A stretch of 51,651 nucleotides of DNA from contig JAJTBD010000025.1 of NCBI GenBank assembly GCA_021287075.1, forward strand, positions 1 through 51,651, read 5' to 3'. Positions 16,491 through 24,601 of this stretch are shown piece after piece. Within the stretch, counting starts at the first letter, position 1; every line of letters starts with the position of its first letter. Both the position numbers and the translations under genes were made by a program. The notes under the pieces are model-generated. The model worked only from the letters and a program-made list of their open reading frames with translations. It was not told where the DNA came from and did no database searches. The stretch comes from Micrococcales bacterium. GTDB lineage: Bacteria; Actinomycetota; Actinomycetes; Actinomycetales; Dermatophilaceae.

Positions 16491-16886
16491 TCAGTGCTGG
16501 GTGAGGTCGGCGACCTCATAGGACCACAGCTCGGCGCTCATGCCGACCGGGCGCTGGGGTGCGCCCTCCTCGGGAGACGGCTGCGCGGCATTCTCACCGT
16601 GCAGGTCGCCCTCCTGGCCGGCGGGGGAGCCCTCGGCGTGGGGTGCCCGGCCGCCGTGGGCGCGCTGGAAGGCTGCGCCCTCGGCCCAGCCGCGGAAGGC
16701 CTCCTCGTCGCGCCAGCGAGTGACGACGAGCCAGACGGGGCGGTCGTCGGTGGGCCGGAGCAGCTCGAAGCCCTCGAAGCCGTCCTGGCCGTCGACGGCC
16801 CCAGCTCGGGCGGCGAAGCGGCGGGCGAGCTCGTCCCCGCTGTCGGCGGGGACGGTGATGGCGTTGATCTTGATGACCTGCGGCAT
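16491..16886 (-). CDS. Antibiotic-biosynthesis-monooxygenase-fold protein, MhuD/IsdG-like
   Basis: A 131-residue ABM-fold protein whose N-terminal part closely tracks mycobacterial Mhu[57 protein letters not shown] and RAHGGR line up in order. MhuD and IsdG degrade heme to release iron. The conserved Asn of the active site appears as N8, a His is found at residue 77 near the expected heme-ligand position, and a Trp pair is kept. After residue 85 it has a polar insert ([24 protein letters not shown]) before the last strand. The start MPQVIK at 16886 agrees with the family; the longer frame to 16967 is rejected. Divergent from miaB. Confidence 0.8.
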   Translation of the reverse strand: MPQVIKINAITVPADSGDELARRFAARAGAVDGQDGFEGFELLRPTDDRPVWLVVTRWRDEEAFRGWAEGAAFQRAHGGRAPHAEGSPAGQEGDLHGENAAQPSPEEGAPQRPVGMSAELWSYEVADLTQH

Positions 16887-16949
16887 GCTGCGCTCCTTCG
16901 GGAGTCGGTGGGGCACCGCGCGGGTTGGGCCGGGCGGCGCGTTCGGCCG

Positions 16950-16955
16950 TACCCT
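16950..16955 (+). promoter_or_regulatory. -10 element upstream of miaB
   Basis: TACCCT lies 10 nt before the miaB ATG, implying a very short leader of about 4 nt. Confidence 0.4.
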
Positions 16956-16965
16956 TGACGATGCC

Positions 16966-18477
16966 ATGAAGACCTATGACGTGCGCACGCACGGCTGCCA
17001 GATGAACGTCCACGACTCCGAGCGCCTCGCCGGCCTGCTCGAGACGGCGGGCTATGTCGACCTCGCCAGCATCCCGGCCGGTGAGCGCCCGGAGACGGCC
17101 GACGTCGTCGTCTTCAACACCTGCGCCGTGCGCGAGAACGCCGACAACAAGCTCTATGGCAACCTCGGCCAGCTTGTCCCGGCCAAGAAGCGCAATCCCG
17201 ACATGCAGATCGCCGTGGGTGGCTGCATGGCCCAGAAGGACCGCGACACCATCGTCAAGCGCGCCCCGTGGGTCGACGTCGTCTTCGGCACCCACAACAT
17301 CGGCAGCCTCCCCGCCCTGCTCGACCGCTCCCGGCACAACAAGCGCGCCGAGGTCGAGATCCTCGAGTCCCTCGAGACCTTCCCCTCCACTCTGCCGACC
17401 CGCCGCGACTCCGCCTATGCGGGCTGGGTCTCGATCAGCGTCGGCTGCAACAACACCTGCACCTTCTGCATCGTGCCGAGCCTGCGCGGCAAGGAGCAGG
17501 ACCGCCGCCCGGGCGAGGTCCTCGCCGAGGTCGAGGCGCTCGTCGCCCAGGGCGTCGTCGAGGTGACGCTGCTCGGCCAGAACGTCAACAGCTATGGCGT
17601 CGAGTTCGGTGACCGGCTCGCCTTCGGCAAGCTGCTGCGGGCCTGCGGCGAGATCGACGGGCTGGAGCGGGTGCGCTTCACCAGCCCGCACCCGGCCGCC
17701 TTCACCGACGACGTCATCGCCGCGATGGCCGAGACGCCCAATGTCATGCCGAGCCTGCACATGCCGCTCCAGTCCGGCTCCGACCGCGTGCTCAAGGCGA
17801 TGCGCCGCTCCTATCGCTCGGAGAGGTTCCTCGGCATCCTCGAGCGCGTGCGCGAGCAGATCCCCGACGCTGCGATCACGACCGACCTCATCGTCGGCTT
17901 CCCCGGCGAGACCGAGGCGGACTTCGCCGAGACGCTCCGCGTCGTCGAGGCCTCGCGGTTCAGCTCGGCCTTCACCTTCCAGTACTCCATTCGCCCCGGC
18001 ACACCCGCCGCGACAATGGACGACCAGATCCCCAAAGCCGTTGTGCAGGAACGCTTTGACCGGCTCATTGCCCTCCAGGAGGAGGTCTCCTGGCAGGAGA
18101 ACCGCCGCCAGGAGGGCCGCACGGTCGAGGTGCTCGTCGCGCCCTTCGAGGGCCGCAAGGACGCCGAGACCGAGCGCATGTCCGGCCGGGCCAAGGACAA
18201 CCGGCTGGTCCACTTCGCCGTGCCCGAGGGTGCCGAGCGGCCCCGCCCGGGCGACATGGTCGAGGTCGACGTCACCTATGGCGCCCCGCACAACCTCATC
18301 GCCGACGGCGCACTCAGCGGTGGCACCTATCGCGTGCGCCGCACCCCCGGCGGCGATGCCTGGGCCGCCCTCCAGGACGCCCCGGTCCCCGGCAAGCCGG
18401 CCGTCTCCCTCGGTATGCCGCGCATCGGCAAGCCGGACACCCCGGCCCCCAGCGCCCCCGCCTGCGGCATCGCCTGA
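16966..18477 (+). CDS. miaB: tRNA-2-methylthio-N6-dimethylallyladenosine synthase MiaB
   Basis: The 503-residue enzyme methylthiolates i6A37 in tRNA, acting after MiaA (encoded at 20435). The N-terminal UPF0004 domain holds the auxiliary cluster cysteines C11 (HGCQMN), C53 (NTCAVRENA) and C87 (GGCMAQ). The radical-SAM triad is C161/C165/C168 in [15 protein letters not shown] domain occupies about residues 385-450. The last 45 residues are a Pro/Gly-rich tail that includes the stop-proximal copy of a 39-bp tandem duplication. The ATG choice gives [11 protein letters not shown], as in homologues. Confidence 0.96.
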   Translation: MKTYDVRTHGCQMNVHDSERLAGLLETAGYVDLASIPAGERPETADVVVFNTCAVRENADNKLYGNLGQLVPAKKRNPDMQIAVGGCMAQKDRDTIVKRAPWVDVVFGTHNIGSLPALLDRSRHNKRAEVEILESLETFPSTLPTRRDSAYAGWVSISVGCNNTCTFCIVPSLRGKEQDRRPGEVLAEVEALVAQGVVEVTLLGQNVNSYGVEFGDRLAFGKLLRACGEIDGLERVRFTSPHPAAFTDDVIAAMAETPNVMPSLHMPLQSGSDRVLKAMRRSYRSERFLGILERVREQIPDAAITTDLIVGFPGETEADFAETLRVVEASRFSSAFTFQYSIRPGTPAATMDDQIPKAVVQERFDRLIALQEEVSWQENRRQEGRTVEVLVAPFEGRKDAETERMSGRAKDNRLVHFAVPEGAERPRPGDMVEVDVTYGAPHNLIADGALSGGTYRVRRTPGGDAWAALQDAPVPGKPAVSLGMPRIGKPDTPAPSAPACGIA

Positions 18478-18529
18478 CTCCCCGGCTCCCGCGCCCCCGC
18501 CTGCGGCATCGCCTGACTCCCCGGCTCCC
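18452..18529. repeat. 39-bp direct tandem duplication across the miaB stop
   Basis: 18452-18490 and 18491-18529 are identical 39-bp units containing CCTGCGGCATCGCCTGACTC. The first carries the miaB stop codon (18475-18477), and the second places another TGA in the same frame 39 bp on. A GCGCCCC start of a third unit follows at 18531. It looks like a recent replication-slippage event. Confidence 0.85.
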
Positions 18530-18533
18530 CGCG

Positions 18534-18597
18534 CCCCGCTTAGGCCCCCGCTGAGCGAGCCGCTACCCGAGTGAGGCCAGTCCGCCCCTAAGCGGGG
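18534..18597. terminator. Inverted repeat downstream of miaB
   Basis: CCCCGCTTAGG (18534-18544) is the exact reverse complement of CCTAAGCGGGG (18587-18597), with a 42-nt loop. It may work with the adjacent hairpin at 18608 as a transcription stop between miaB and the convergent membrane gene. Confidence 0.45.
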
Positions 18598-18607
18598 GAG
18601 TTTCCCA

Positions 18608-18671
18608 AGTCGACTGGCCAAGACACGCCGTCCGCCCTCGCGGCGACACGGCGGGTCTTGCCCAGTCGACT
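18608..18671. repeat. Dispersed hairpin repeat, copy 1
   Basis: Two 24-nt arms (18608-18631 and 18648-18671) starting AGTCGACTGG and ending CCAGTCGACT pair with two mismatches around a 16-nt loop. Arms and loop size match the copy at 26464-26526, so this is a repeat family. Both copies lie between convergent genes, where they could also end transcription. Confidence 0.85.
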
Positions 18672-18688
18672 CAGGCAGGGCACGCGGG

Positions 18689-19243
18689 TCAGCCGAGGCT
18701 GACGGCCGGACGGTGACCCGCGCCAGCGACGCGCTCGGCCGGGTCGAGGAGGCGGCCGCGGACGATCAGCCACAGCGGGAAGACGATCTCGAAGACGGCG
18801 CCGACTGCCATGGCGGCCATCGCGGTGGGCGACGTCAGCGACCACAGACCAGCGGCCGCGGCGACGACGCCGATGAACAGCGCGGCAAACCCGACGACAC
18901 CGAGCCAGCCCAGCCACCGTGGTGCCAGCCGGCCCCGCAGGAGCGCATCGCTGAGGACGAGGCCAGCGAGGGCCGTGGTGAGCAGGACCAGGTCGAGCCA
19001 GCGGTCGCGCCACGCGGCGTACCCGAGCACCGCGAGGAACTCGAGCGCGCGCAGCGCGAGATAGGCCGGGCCGTGCATCGGCCCGGCGGGCGCCAGCGGG
19101 CGCCACAGGATCAGGCCGATCCCCGGCACTGCCAGGGCATCGACGACGATGAGGGAGTTGGCTGCGGGCGGTGACGAGAGCTCGTCACCCACGGAAAAGG
19201 CGGCGGTCGCGACGAGGAAGAGCGCGCCGGCGAGGCGAAGCAT
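18689..19243 (-). CDS. Integral membrane protein, possibly DUF4386-like
   Basis: A 184-residue protein with about five to six hydrophobic segments: LAGALFLVATAAFSVG, SLIVVDALAVPGIGLILW, LDLVLLTTALAGLVLSDALL, LGWLGVVGFAALFIGVVAAA and AMAAMAVGAVFEIVFPLWLI. The pattern RLAGALFLVATAA at the N-terminus and FPLWLIVRG near the end resembles DUF4386 membrane proteins of unknown function. The start at 19243 is supported by a strong GGAGG seven bases upstream on the coding strand; the longer frame to 19312 has no such site. Confidence 0.72.
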   Translation of the reverse strand: MLRLAGALFLVATAAFSVGDELSSPPAANSLIVVDALAVPGIGLILWRPLAPAGPMHGPAYLALRALEFLAVLGYAAWRDRWLDLVLLTTALAGLVLSDALLRGRLAPRWLGWLGVVGFAALFIGVVAAAAGLWSLTSPTAMAAMAVGAVFEIVFPLWLIVRGRLLDPAERVAGAGHRPAVSLG

Positions 19244-19341
19244 GGTGTCCTCCTGACTCGGTGGTGTCTCCAGCGTCCCAAGCCGCGCGCCGGCGGGCCA
19301 TGGGGCCAGCATCCGTGTGCGCGCTCACACCCGCAGACGAC

Positions 19342-19380
19342 AGAGGTGCCCCACCTCCGCGAGGGAGATGGGGCACCTCT
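19342..19380 (-). terminator. Hairpin terminator after the MT0933-type gene
   Basis: AGAGGTGCCCCA (19342-19353) pairs perfectly with TGGGGCACCTCT (19369-19380) around a 15-nt loop that itself can fold (CCTCC/GAGGG). It lies 27 bp after the stop of the minus-strand gene at 19407. Confidence 0.7.
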
Positions 19381-19406
19381 GACGTGCTGGGCGTGAGCCC
19401 TGAAGG

Positions 19407-19700
19407 TCACTTGCCGTCGACAGCGTCCTTGGCCTGGCCCAGCGCGTCCTGCGCACCGGCCTTGAGGTCCTCGGCACCCTGGGCGGAGTCGGCCTCGAGG
19501 TTCTGCACCGAGCCCTCGCCGACGTAGTCGTCGGCCATCTGCTGGCCCTGGTCGACCTGCTCCTGGAACTTGCCACCGGTCGCGTTGTCGACCGCGTCGC
19601 CGGCCTTGGTGATGCCCTGGTCGCTGATCTCCTCGACCTTGTCCTGGTTCTGCCCGAGGATCTCCTCGGCCTTGGCCTTGATGTTGTCGAACATGCTCAT
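19407..19700 (-). CDS. MT0933/Rv0909-type antitoxin-family protein (orphan)
   Basis: A 97-residue, very acidic, Gln/Ala/Asp-rich helical protein. The N-terminal motif FDNIKAKAEEILGQNQDKVEE and DAVDNATGGKFQEQVDQ fit the MT0933 antitoxin family and also resemble CsbD stress proteins in overall composition. In M. tuberculosis the partner toxin (Rv0910) is an SRPBCC protein; no toxin is adjacent here, and the only SRPBCC gene in the window is 10 kb away. A stress or osmoprotective role is as likely as a toxin-antitoxin one. The start at 19700 is preferred because GGAG lies about 9 nt upstream. Confidence 0.75.
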   Translation of the reverse strand: MSMFDNIKAKAEEILGQNQDKVEEISDQGITKAGDAVDNATGGKFQEQVDQGQQMADDYVGEGSVQNLEADSAQGAEDLKAGAQDALGQAKDAVDGK

Positions 19701-19815
19701 GCTGCGTGGCTCCATTTCTTGATGCCTGGCAGGGCACGGGATTGTGTCCCCGAGAGCAGTGTGCACCGTGGAGGGCATGAATCCCAGCAGGCGAGGGGAT
19801 GGGATGATTGGGCCC

Positions 19816-20415
19816 ATGACTGTCCGACCCATCGTCATCACCGGAGAGCCGGTCCTGCACCGCCGCGCCGAGCCCGTCACACAGTTCGACGACGAGCTGC
19901 GCGCACTCGTCGACGACATGTTCGAGACGATGGATGCCGCCCGTGGTGTCGGCCTGGCGGCCCCGCAGATCGGTGTCGGGCTGCGCATCTTCACCTGGCA
20001 GATGGACAACAACGACGGTGTGCCGGCCCGCGGCGTCATCGTCAATCCCTTTGTCTCGCCGTCGAAGCCGGCCGTCGGTGACCCCGACCCCGACGAGGAG
20101 TCCGAGGGCTGCCTGTCGGTGCCGGGGGAGTCCTTCCCGCTGCGGCGCGGTGAGCGCGCATCGGTCAGCGGCTATGACGTTGACGGCAACGAGATCGCCT
20201 TCGCGGCCACGGGGTGGTTCGCCCGGTGCATGCAGCACGAGTACGACCACCTCAATGGCTTCCTCTATGTCGACCGCCTCAATGAGCGCTGGGCCAAGAA
20301 GGCCAAGAAGGCCGTCAAGCGCAACGGCTGGGGCACCCCCGGGCACACCTGGATGCCGGGCGTCGACCGCGACCCCTTCGGCCACGACGACGCCGACGAC
20401 ACCGACGACGACTGA
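19816..20415 (+). CDS. def: Peptide deformylase
   Basis: The 199-residue metalloenzyme removes the formyl group from nascent proteins. All three motifs are present: GVGLAAPQIG at residues 44-53, EGCLS with metal ligand C99, and QHEYDHLNG with ligands H141 and H145 and catalytic E142. The C-terminal tail (from about 165) is charged and ends in an Asp-rich run (DDADDTDDD). GATGAT lies 7 nt before the ATG, so it may be leaderless. miaA follows 19 bp later. Confidence 0.96.
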   Translation: MTVRPIVITGEPVLHRRAEPVTQFDDELRALVDDMFETMDAARGVGLAAPQIGVGLRIFTWQMDNNDGVPARGVIVNPFVSPSKPAVGDPDPDEESEGCLSVPGESFPLRRGERASVSGYDVDGNEIAFAATGWFARCMQHEYDHLNGFLYVDRLNERWAKKAKKAVKRNGWGTPGHTWMPGVDRDPFGHDDADDTDDD

Positions 20416-20434
20416 GCGCCCCCGGCAGCCCACC

Positions 20435-21346
20435 ATGACCGCACCGATCGTCGCCGTCGTCGGCCCGACCGCGAGCGGCAAGTCCGACCTCGGACTCGCC
20501 CTGGCGCGGGCCCTCGACGGCGAGATCGTCAACGCCGACGCCATGCAGCTCTATCGGGGCATGGACATCGGCACGGCCAAGCTCACACCCGTCGAGCGCC
20601 GCGGCATCGCCCACCACCAGCTCGACGTCCTCGAGGTGACCGAGGAGGCGAGTGTCGCCGCCTATCAGCGGGCATCGCGGGCAGACCTGGCCGCCATCCA
20701 GGGGCGGGGTCGGCGCGCGCTCCTGGTCGGTGGCTCCGGGCTCTATGTGCGGGCCGCGCTCGACATCCTCGAGATCCCGCCCACCGACCCCGCGGTCCGT
20801 GCGCGACTCGAGGCAGATGCTCGCGAGGTCGGCGGCATGGAGCTCTATTGCCGGCTGCGCACCGCCGATCCCGTTGCGGCACAGGAGATCCTGCCCACCA
20901 ACACCCGGCGCGTGATCCGGGCGCTGGAGGTCATCGAGATCACCGGTCGACCCTTTTCGGCGACCATGCCCCGGCGGGAGTATGCCGCGCCGGCCGTCGC
21001 GGTCGGCCTGCGCCCCGAGCGAACGTGGCTGGACGAGCGCATCGAGAGACGTGCCCGGATGATGTTCGAGGGCGGACTGCTGGACGAGGTGCGGGCGCTC
21101 GAGCCGCTCGGGCTCAGGCGGGGCCGGACGGCCTCGACAGCCATCGGCTACAGCCAGGCCCTGGCGGTCATCGACGGCGAGATCGACGTCGACACCGCCG
21201 TCGACCAGACCGCCACGGCGACCCGCAAGCTCGCCCGGCGCCAGGAGTCGTGGTTCCGTCCCGACCCGCGCATCACCTGGCTCGACCCGACCGTGCCCGA
21301 CCTCGTGCAGCGAGCGCTGGCCGTGGTGCAGGCCGCGGCCGGCTGA
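20435..21346 (+). CDS. miaA: tRNA dimethylallyltransferase MiaA
   Basis: A 303-residue enzyme that adds a dimethylallyl group to A37 of tRNAs reading UNN codons; MiaB (16966) then thiolates it. The P-loop GPTASGKSD is at residues 10-18. NADAMQLYRGMDIGTAK, VGGSGLYVRA and the tRNA-binding RRVIRALEV motif are intact. The C-terminal KLARRQESWFRPD is standard. It lies between def and dapF as in many actinobacteria. A GTATGCCGC word reads as Tyr-Ala-Ala at 20980. Confidence 0.97.
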   Translation: MTAPIVAVVGPTASGKSDLGLALARALDGEIVNADAMQLYRGMDIGTAKLTPVERRGIAHHQLDVLEVTEEASVAAYQRASRADLAAIQGRGRRALLVGGSGLYVRAALDILEIPPTDPAVRARLEADAREVGGMELYCRLRTADPVAAQEILPTNTRRVIRALEVIEITGRPFSATMPRREYAAPAVAVGLRPERTWLDERIERRARMMFEGGLLDEVRALEPLGLRRGRTASTAIGYSQALAVIDGEIDVDTAVDQTATATRKLARRQESWFRPDPRITWLDPTVPDLVQRALAVVQAAAG

Positions 21347-21392
21347 CCCGCCGCCACCCGCACCCGCGTCAGGCGCGGCCCACCCGACGACA

Positions 21393-21425
21393 CGCGGCAT
21401 ACGCGACGGGCGCGGCATACGCGAC
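21393..21425. repeat. Two direct copies of the GCGGCATAC word upstream of dapF
   Basis: CGCGGCATACGCGAC occurs at 21393-21407 and again at 21411-21425, an 18-bp period. The second copy overlaps GACAAT (21423-21428), which lies 6 nt before the dapF ATG. The tandem copies could bear on dapF transcription or be a chance duplication of the dispersed word. Confidence 0.8.
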
Positions 21426-21434
21426 AATGGAGCC

Positions 21435-22292
21435 ATGGCGACGACCTTCACCAAGGGCCACGGCACGGAGAACGACTTCGTGATCGTGCCGGACACCGAC
21501 GGCTCCCGTGGGCTGACCGCCCACGAGGCCGCCGTGCTCGCCGACCGACGCGCCGGCATCGGGGGAGACGGGGTCATCCGCGTCGTCCCGACGGCCAGCG
21601 CCGACGAGGAGTCGGTGCGCGCCCTCGCCGACCGCGCCCAGTGGTTCATGGACTATCGCAACGCCGACGGCTCGGCGGCGGAGATGTGCGGCAACGGCAC
21701 CCGGGTGTTCGCGACCTACCTGCGCGAGAAGGGGATCGAGACCAGCGACGAGTTCGACATCGCCACTCGGGGCGGCCTCAAGCACATCACCCACGACGGC
21801 TCGATGGTCGCCACCGCCATGGGGCCGTGGCGCCTGACCGACCCCGACAAAGCCGCCGCCGACGGTGTCGACTCGGTGGTGCACGTCGAGGGCTATGAGC
21901 CCTTCCCGGCCCTCAGCCTCGACCTCGGCAACCCCCACACGGTCGTGCTCCTGCCGCCGGCCGTCGACCTCGACTCCCTCGACCTGACCAGGGCGCCGGT
22001 CGTCAGCCCGACGCCGCCCAACGGCACCAATGTCGAGTTCGTCCAGCCGGTGGGACCCGGCCACATCCGCATGCGCGTCCACGAGCGCGGTGTGGGTGAG
22101 ACCCGCTCGTGCGGCACCGGCGCCTGCGCGGCAGCTCTGGCGACCCGCTACTGGGGCGGTCCGGATTCCGGCGACGAGTGGACCGTCGACGTCCCCGGCG
22201 GCCGGCTCCGCGTGCGCGCCCTGCCCGGTGACACGGTCGAGCTCGCCGGCCCGGCGGTGCTCGTGGCCGACGGCGAGACCACCCTCATCTGA
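21435..22292 (+). CDS. dapF: Diaminopimelate epimerase
   Basis: A 285-residue enzyme converting LL- to meso-diaminopimelate for lysine and peptidoglycan. The two catalytic cysteines are C85 in EMCGNGTR and C226 in SCGTGACAA. The N-terminal KGHGTENDFVIV is the usual first strand. Length and order are normal. The methyltransferase gene starts 11 bp downstream, so the two are probably co-transcribed. No clear Shine-Dalgarno sequence; GACAAT is at leaderless spacing. Confidence 0.97.
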   Translation: MATTFTKGHGTENDFVIVPDTDGSRGLTAHEAAVLADRRAGIGGDGVIRVVPTASADEESVRALADRAQWFMDYRNADGSAAEMCGNGTRVFATYLREKGIETSDEFDIATRGGLKHITHDGSMVATAMGPWRLTDPDKAAADGVDSVVHVEGYEPFPALSLDLGNPHTVVLLPPAVDLDSLDLTRAPVVSPTPPNGTNVEFVQPVGPGHIRMRVHERGVGETRSCGTGACAAALATRYWGGPDSGDEWTVDVPGGRLRVRALPGDTVELAGPAVLVADGETTLI

Positions 22293-22303
22293 CGCCGCAC
22301 CAC

Positions 22304-22918
22304 ATGACGAGCAACGACCACTACTTCACCGCGCGCCCCGCCAGCGCCGAGGAGTTGCGCAGCCTGCGGGTGGAGCTCGCCGGCCGCGAGGTCGAGGTCG
22401 TCACAGCGCCCGGCATCTTCAGCCCCGACCACGTCGACCACGGCACCCAGGTCCTGCTCGACCACGCGCCTGAGCCGCCTGCCGACGGGCGCTTCCTCGA
22501 CATCGGCTGCGGCTGGGGGCCGATCGCCCTCACCCTCGCCCTCCTGCGGCCCGACGCTGACATCACCGCCGTCGACGTCAACGAGCGCGCCCTCGACCTG
22601 TGCCGCCGCAACGCCGAGAGCCTCGGGACGAGCCGGCTCGTCGCGGCGCTGCCGGAGCAGGTGCCGGACGACGCGGCATACGACCTGATCTGGTCCAACC
22701 CGCCCATCCGCATCGGCAAGGCGGCCCTCCACGACCTGCTCCGCACCTGGCTGCCGCGGCTGGCACCCGGCGGCGCGGCATACCTCGTGGTCCAGAAGAA
22801 CCTCGGCTCCGACTCCCTCCAGCGCTGGCTGGTGGACTCGCTAGGGGAGGGGTATGCCGTGGGGCGGCTGGCGAGCTCCAAGGGCTTCCGGGTGCTCGAG
22901 GTCCGCCGCGCCGGTTGA
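22304..22918 (+). CDS. RsmC-like class I SAM methyltransferase (MTS domain)
   Basis: A 204-residue enzyme with SAM motif I DIGCGWGPIA (residues 66-75), the acidic strand VDVNERALDL and the N6/N2-methylase motif NPPI at 132-135. It corresponds to the C-terminal catalytic domain of 16S rRNA m2G1207 methyltransferase RsmC, without the N-terminal half. Actinobacterial proteins of this size are usually annotated as methyltransferase small-domain proteins. The substrate is thus probably RNA, but this is inferred. It carries three copies of the dispersed word (22673, 22775, 22852), the highest density in the window. Confidence 0.87.
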   Translation: MTSNDHYFTARPASAEELRSLRVELAGREVEVVTAPGIFSPDHVDHGTQVLLDHAPEPPADGRFLDIGCGWGPIALTLALLRPDADITAVDVNERALDLCRRNAESLGTSRLVAALPEQVPDDAAYDLIWSNPPIRIGKAALHDLLRTWLPRLAPGGAAYLVVQKNLGSDSLQRWLVDSLGEGYAVGRLASSKGFRVLEVRRAG

Positions 22919-23033
22919 CCGGGCACGCCACCCCAACGGGTGCGTGGCAGGCGCGGGAGGGCAGAAAGTCGCTGGTCCCCGTGTTGGAGGGATGAGACCC
23001 TGTTGGGGTTATCCCACGAACGAATCAGGATGT

Positions 23034-24500
23034 ATGACTGACAACCGCACCGACGCTGCCCGCGAGCGACTCTTCGGAGGCACGGCAGCGGCCCTCCACG
23101 ACGACGACGGCTTCCGCCAGGACGCGGACCACCTCTATGACGGCGAGCAGCTCGACCGCGAGGAGCGCGCGGCCCTGCGCCGCGTGCAGGGCCTGTCGAC
23201 CGAGCTCGAGGACATCACCGAGGTCGAGTACCGCCAGCTGCGGCTCGAGCGCGTCGTCCTCGCCGGGCTGTGGACCGAGGGCACGCTCGAGGACGCCGAG
23301 AACTCGCTGCGCGAGCTCGCCGCCCTCGCCGAGACCGCCGGCTCGACCGTCCTCGACGGTGTGATCCAGCGGCGCATGCGCCCCGACGCGGCGACCTGGC
23401 TCGGCTCCGGCAAGGCGATCGAGCTGCGCGACATCGTCATCGGCGAGGGCGCCGACACCGTCATCTGCGACAGCGAGCTCGCCCCCAGCCAGCGGCGTGC
23501 GCTCGAGGACGTCGTCAAGGTCAAGGTCATCGACCGGACCTCGCTGATCCTCGACATTTTCGCGCAGCACGCCAAGTCCCGAGAGGGCCGCGCGCAGGTC
23601 GAGCTGGCCCAGCTCCAGTACCTCCTGCCGCGACTGCGCGGCTGGGGTGAGTCGATGTCGCGTCAGGCCGGTGGCCGGGTCGCCGGCGGTGAGGGCATCG
23701 GCTCCCGTGGCCCCGGTGAGACCAAGATCGAGCTCGACCGGCGCCGGATCAACACCAAGATGGCCAAGCTGCGCCGCGATATCAAGGCGATGAAGTCCAC
23801 CCGCGACACCAAGCGCTCCTCGCGCCGGGCCAACGCCATCCCGTCGGTCGCGATCGCGGGATACACCAACGCCGGCAAGTCCTCGCTGCTCAACCGGCTC
23901 ACCGGTGCCGGCGTGCTCGTCGAGAACCAGCTCTTCGCGACGCTGGACCCGACGGTGCGGCGCGCCGAGGCCGAGGACGGTCGCGTCTACACGCTCGCCG
24001 ACACGGTCGGCTTCGTGCGCAACCTGCCGCACCAGCTGGTCGAGGCCTTCCGCTCCACGCTGGAGGAGGTCGGCGACTCCGACCTGCTGCTCCACGTCGT
24101 CGACGGCTCCCACCCCGACCCCGAGGGTCAGATCAGCGCGGTGCGCGAGGTGCTCGCCGAGGTCGGCGGCGACGAGCTCACCGAGATCATCGTCGTCAAC
24201 AAGGCCGACATCGCCGACCCCGAGGTGCTCGACCGGCTGCTGCGCCACGAGCGCCGCGCGATCGCCGTCTCGGCCCGCACCGGCGAGGGCATCGACGAGC
24301 TGCGCGCCCTCATCGAGTCCGAGCTGCCCCGGCCCGCCATCGACGTCGACGTGCTGCTGCCCTATGACCGTGGTGACCTGGTCAACCGGCTCCACGAGGA
24401 GGCCGACATCCTCTCCGAGGAGCACACCGGGGCCGGCACCCGGGTCCACGCCCGGGTCAACCCCGACCTCGCCGGCGAGCTGGCGGCATACCCCGCCTGA
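23034..24500 (+). CDS. hflX: Ribosome-associated GTPase HflX
   Basis: A 488-residue GTPase that splits stalled or antibiotic-arrested ribosomes. The HflX N-terminal domain spans about residues 70-190 and the coiled linker about 190-265 (RRRINTKMAKLRRDIKAMK). The G domain starts at G1 GYTNAGKSS (about 276-284), followed by DTVGFVRNLP and NKAD. The 65-residue N-terminal extension is typical of actinobacteria. The ATG at 23034 has AGGA five bases upstream and a 115-nt leader. The GCGGCATAC word ends the gene and forms a hairpin with a second copy after the stop. Confidence 0.95.
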   Translation: MTDNRTDAARERLFGGTAAALHDDDGFRQDADHLYDGEQLDREERAALRRVQGLSTELEDITEVEYRQLRLERVVLAGLWTEGTLEDAENSLRELAALAETAGSTVLDGVIQRRMRPDAATWLGSGKAIELRDIVIGEGADTVICDSELAPSQRRALEDVVKVKVIDRTSLILDIFAQHAKSREGRAQVELAQLQYLLPRLRGWGESMSRQAGGRVAGGEGIGSRGPGETKIELDRRRINTKMAKLRRDIKAMKSTRDTKRSSRRANAIPSVAIAGYTNAGKSSLLNRLTGAGVLVENQLFATLDPTVRRAEAEDGRVYTLADTVGFVRNLPHQLVEAFRSTLEEVGDSDLLLHVVDGSHPDPEGQISAVREVLAEVGGDELTEIIVVNKADIADPEVLDRLLRHERRAIAVSARTGEGIDELRALIESELPRPAIDVDVLLPYDRGDLVNRLHEEADILSEEHTGAGTRVHARVNPDLAGELAAYPA

Positions 24501-24512
24501 GAGGTATGCCGC
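24483..24512. terminator. Inverted pair of the dispersed word at the hflX stop
   Basis: GCGGCATACC (24483-24492) and GGTATGCCGC (24503-24512) are perfect 10-bp inverted repeats around a 10-nt loop that contains the hflX stop codon. The hairpin may end transcription. The first arm codes for Ala-Ala-Tyr, so one copy is in a gene and one is outside. Confidence 0.65.
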
Positions 24513-24588
24513 GCGCCTGGGAATGCTCGTGAGCGCGCCCCCCGCCGCGGCGTGGCGGCCACTTTGGCGGCGTGTCGGCGGGGGCGCC

Positions 24589-24594
24589 TAGTCT
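24589..24594 (+). promoter_or_regulatory. -10 element of likely leaderless promoter (tandem GNAT gene)
   Basis: TAGTCT lies 7 nt before the GTG at 24602. Confidence 0.5.
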
Positions 24595-24601
24595 CGGCGG
24601 G

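Noticed and set aside
19407..19700. A toxin-antitoxin system at this locus
   Set aside because: Only an antitoxin-family gene is present; no toxin gene lies on either side.
22919..23033. Antibiotic-responsive attenuator or riboswitch before hflX
   Set aside because: CCCCAAC (22931-22937) and GTTGGGG (23002-23008) are complementary, but I see no upstream peptide or known riboswitch pattern, so I leave it unannotated.
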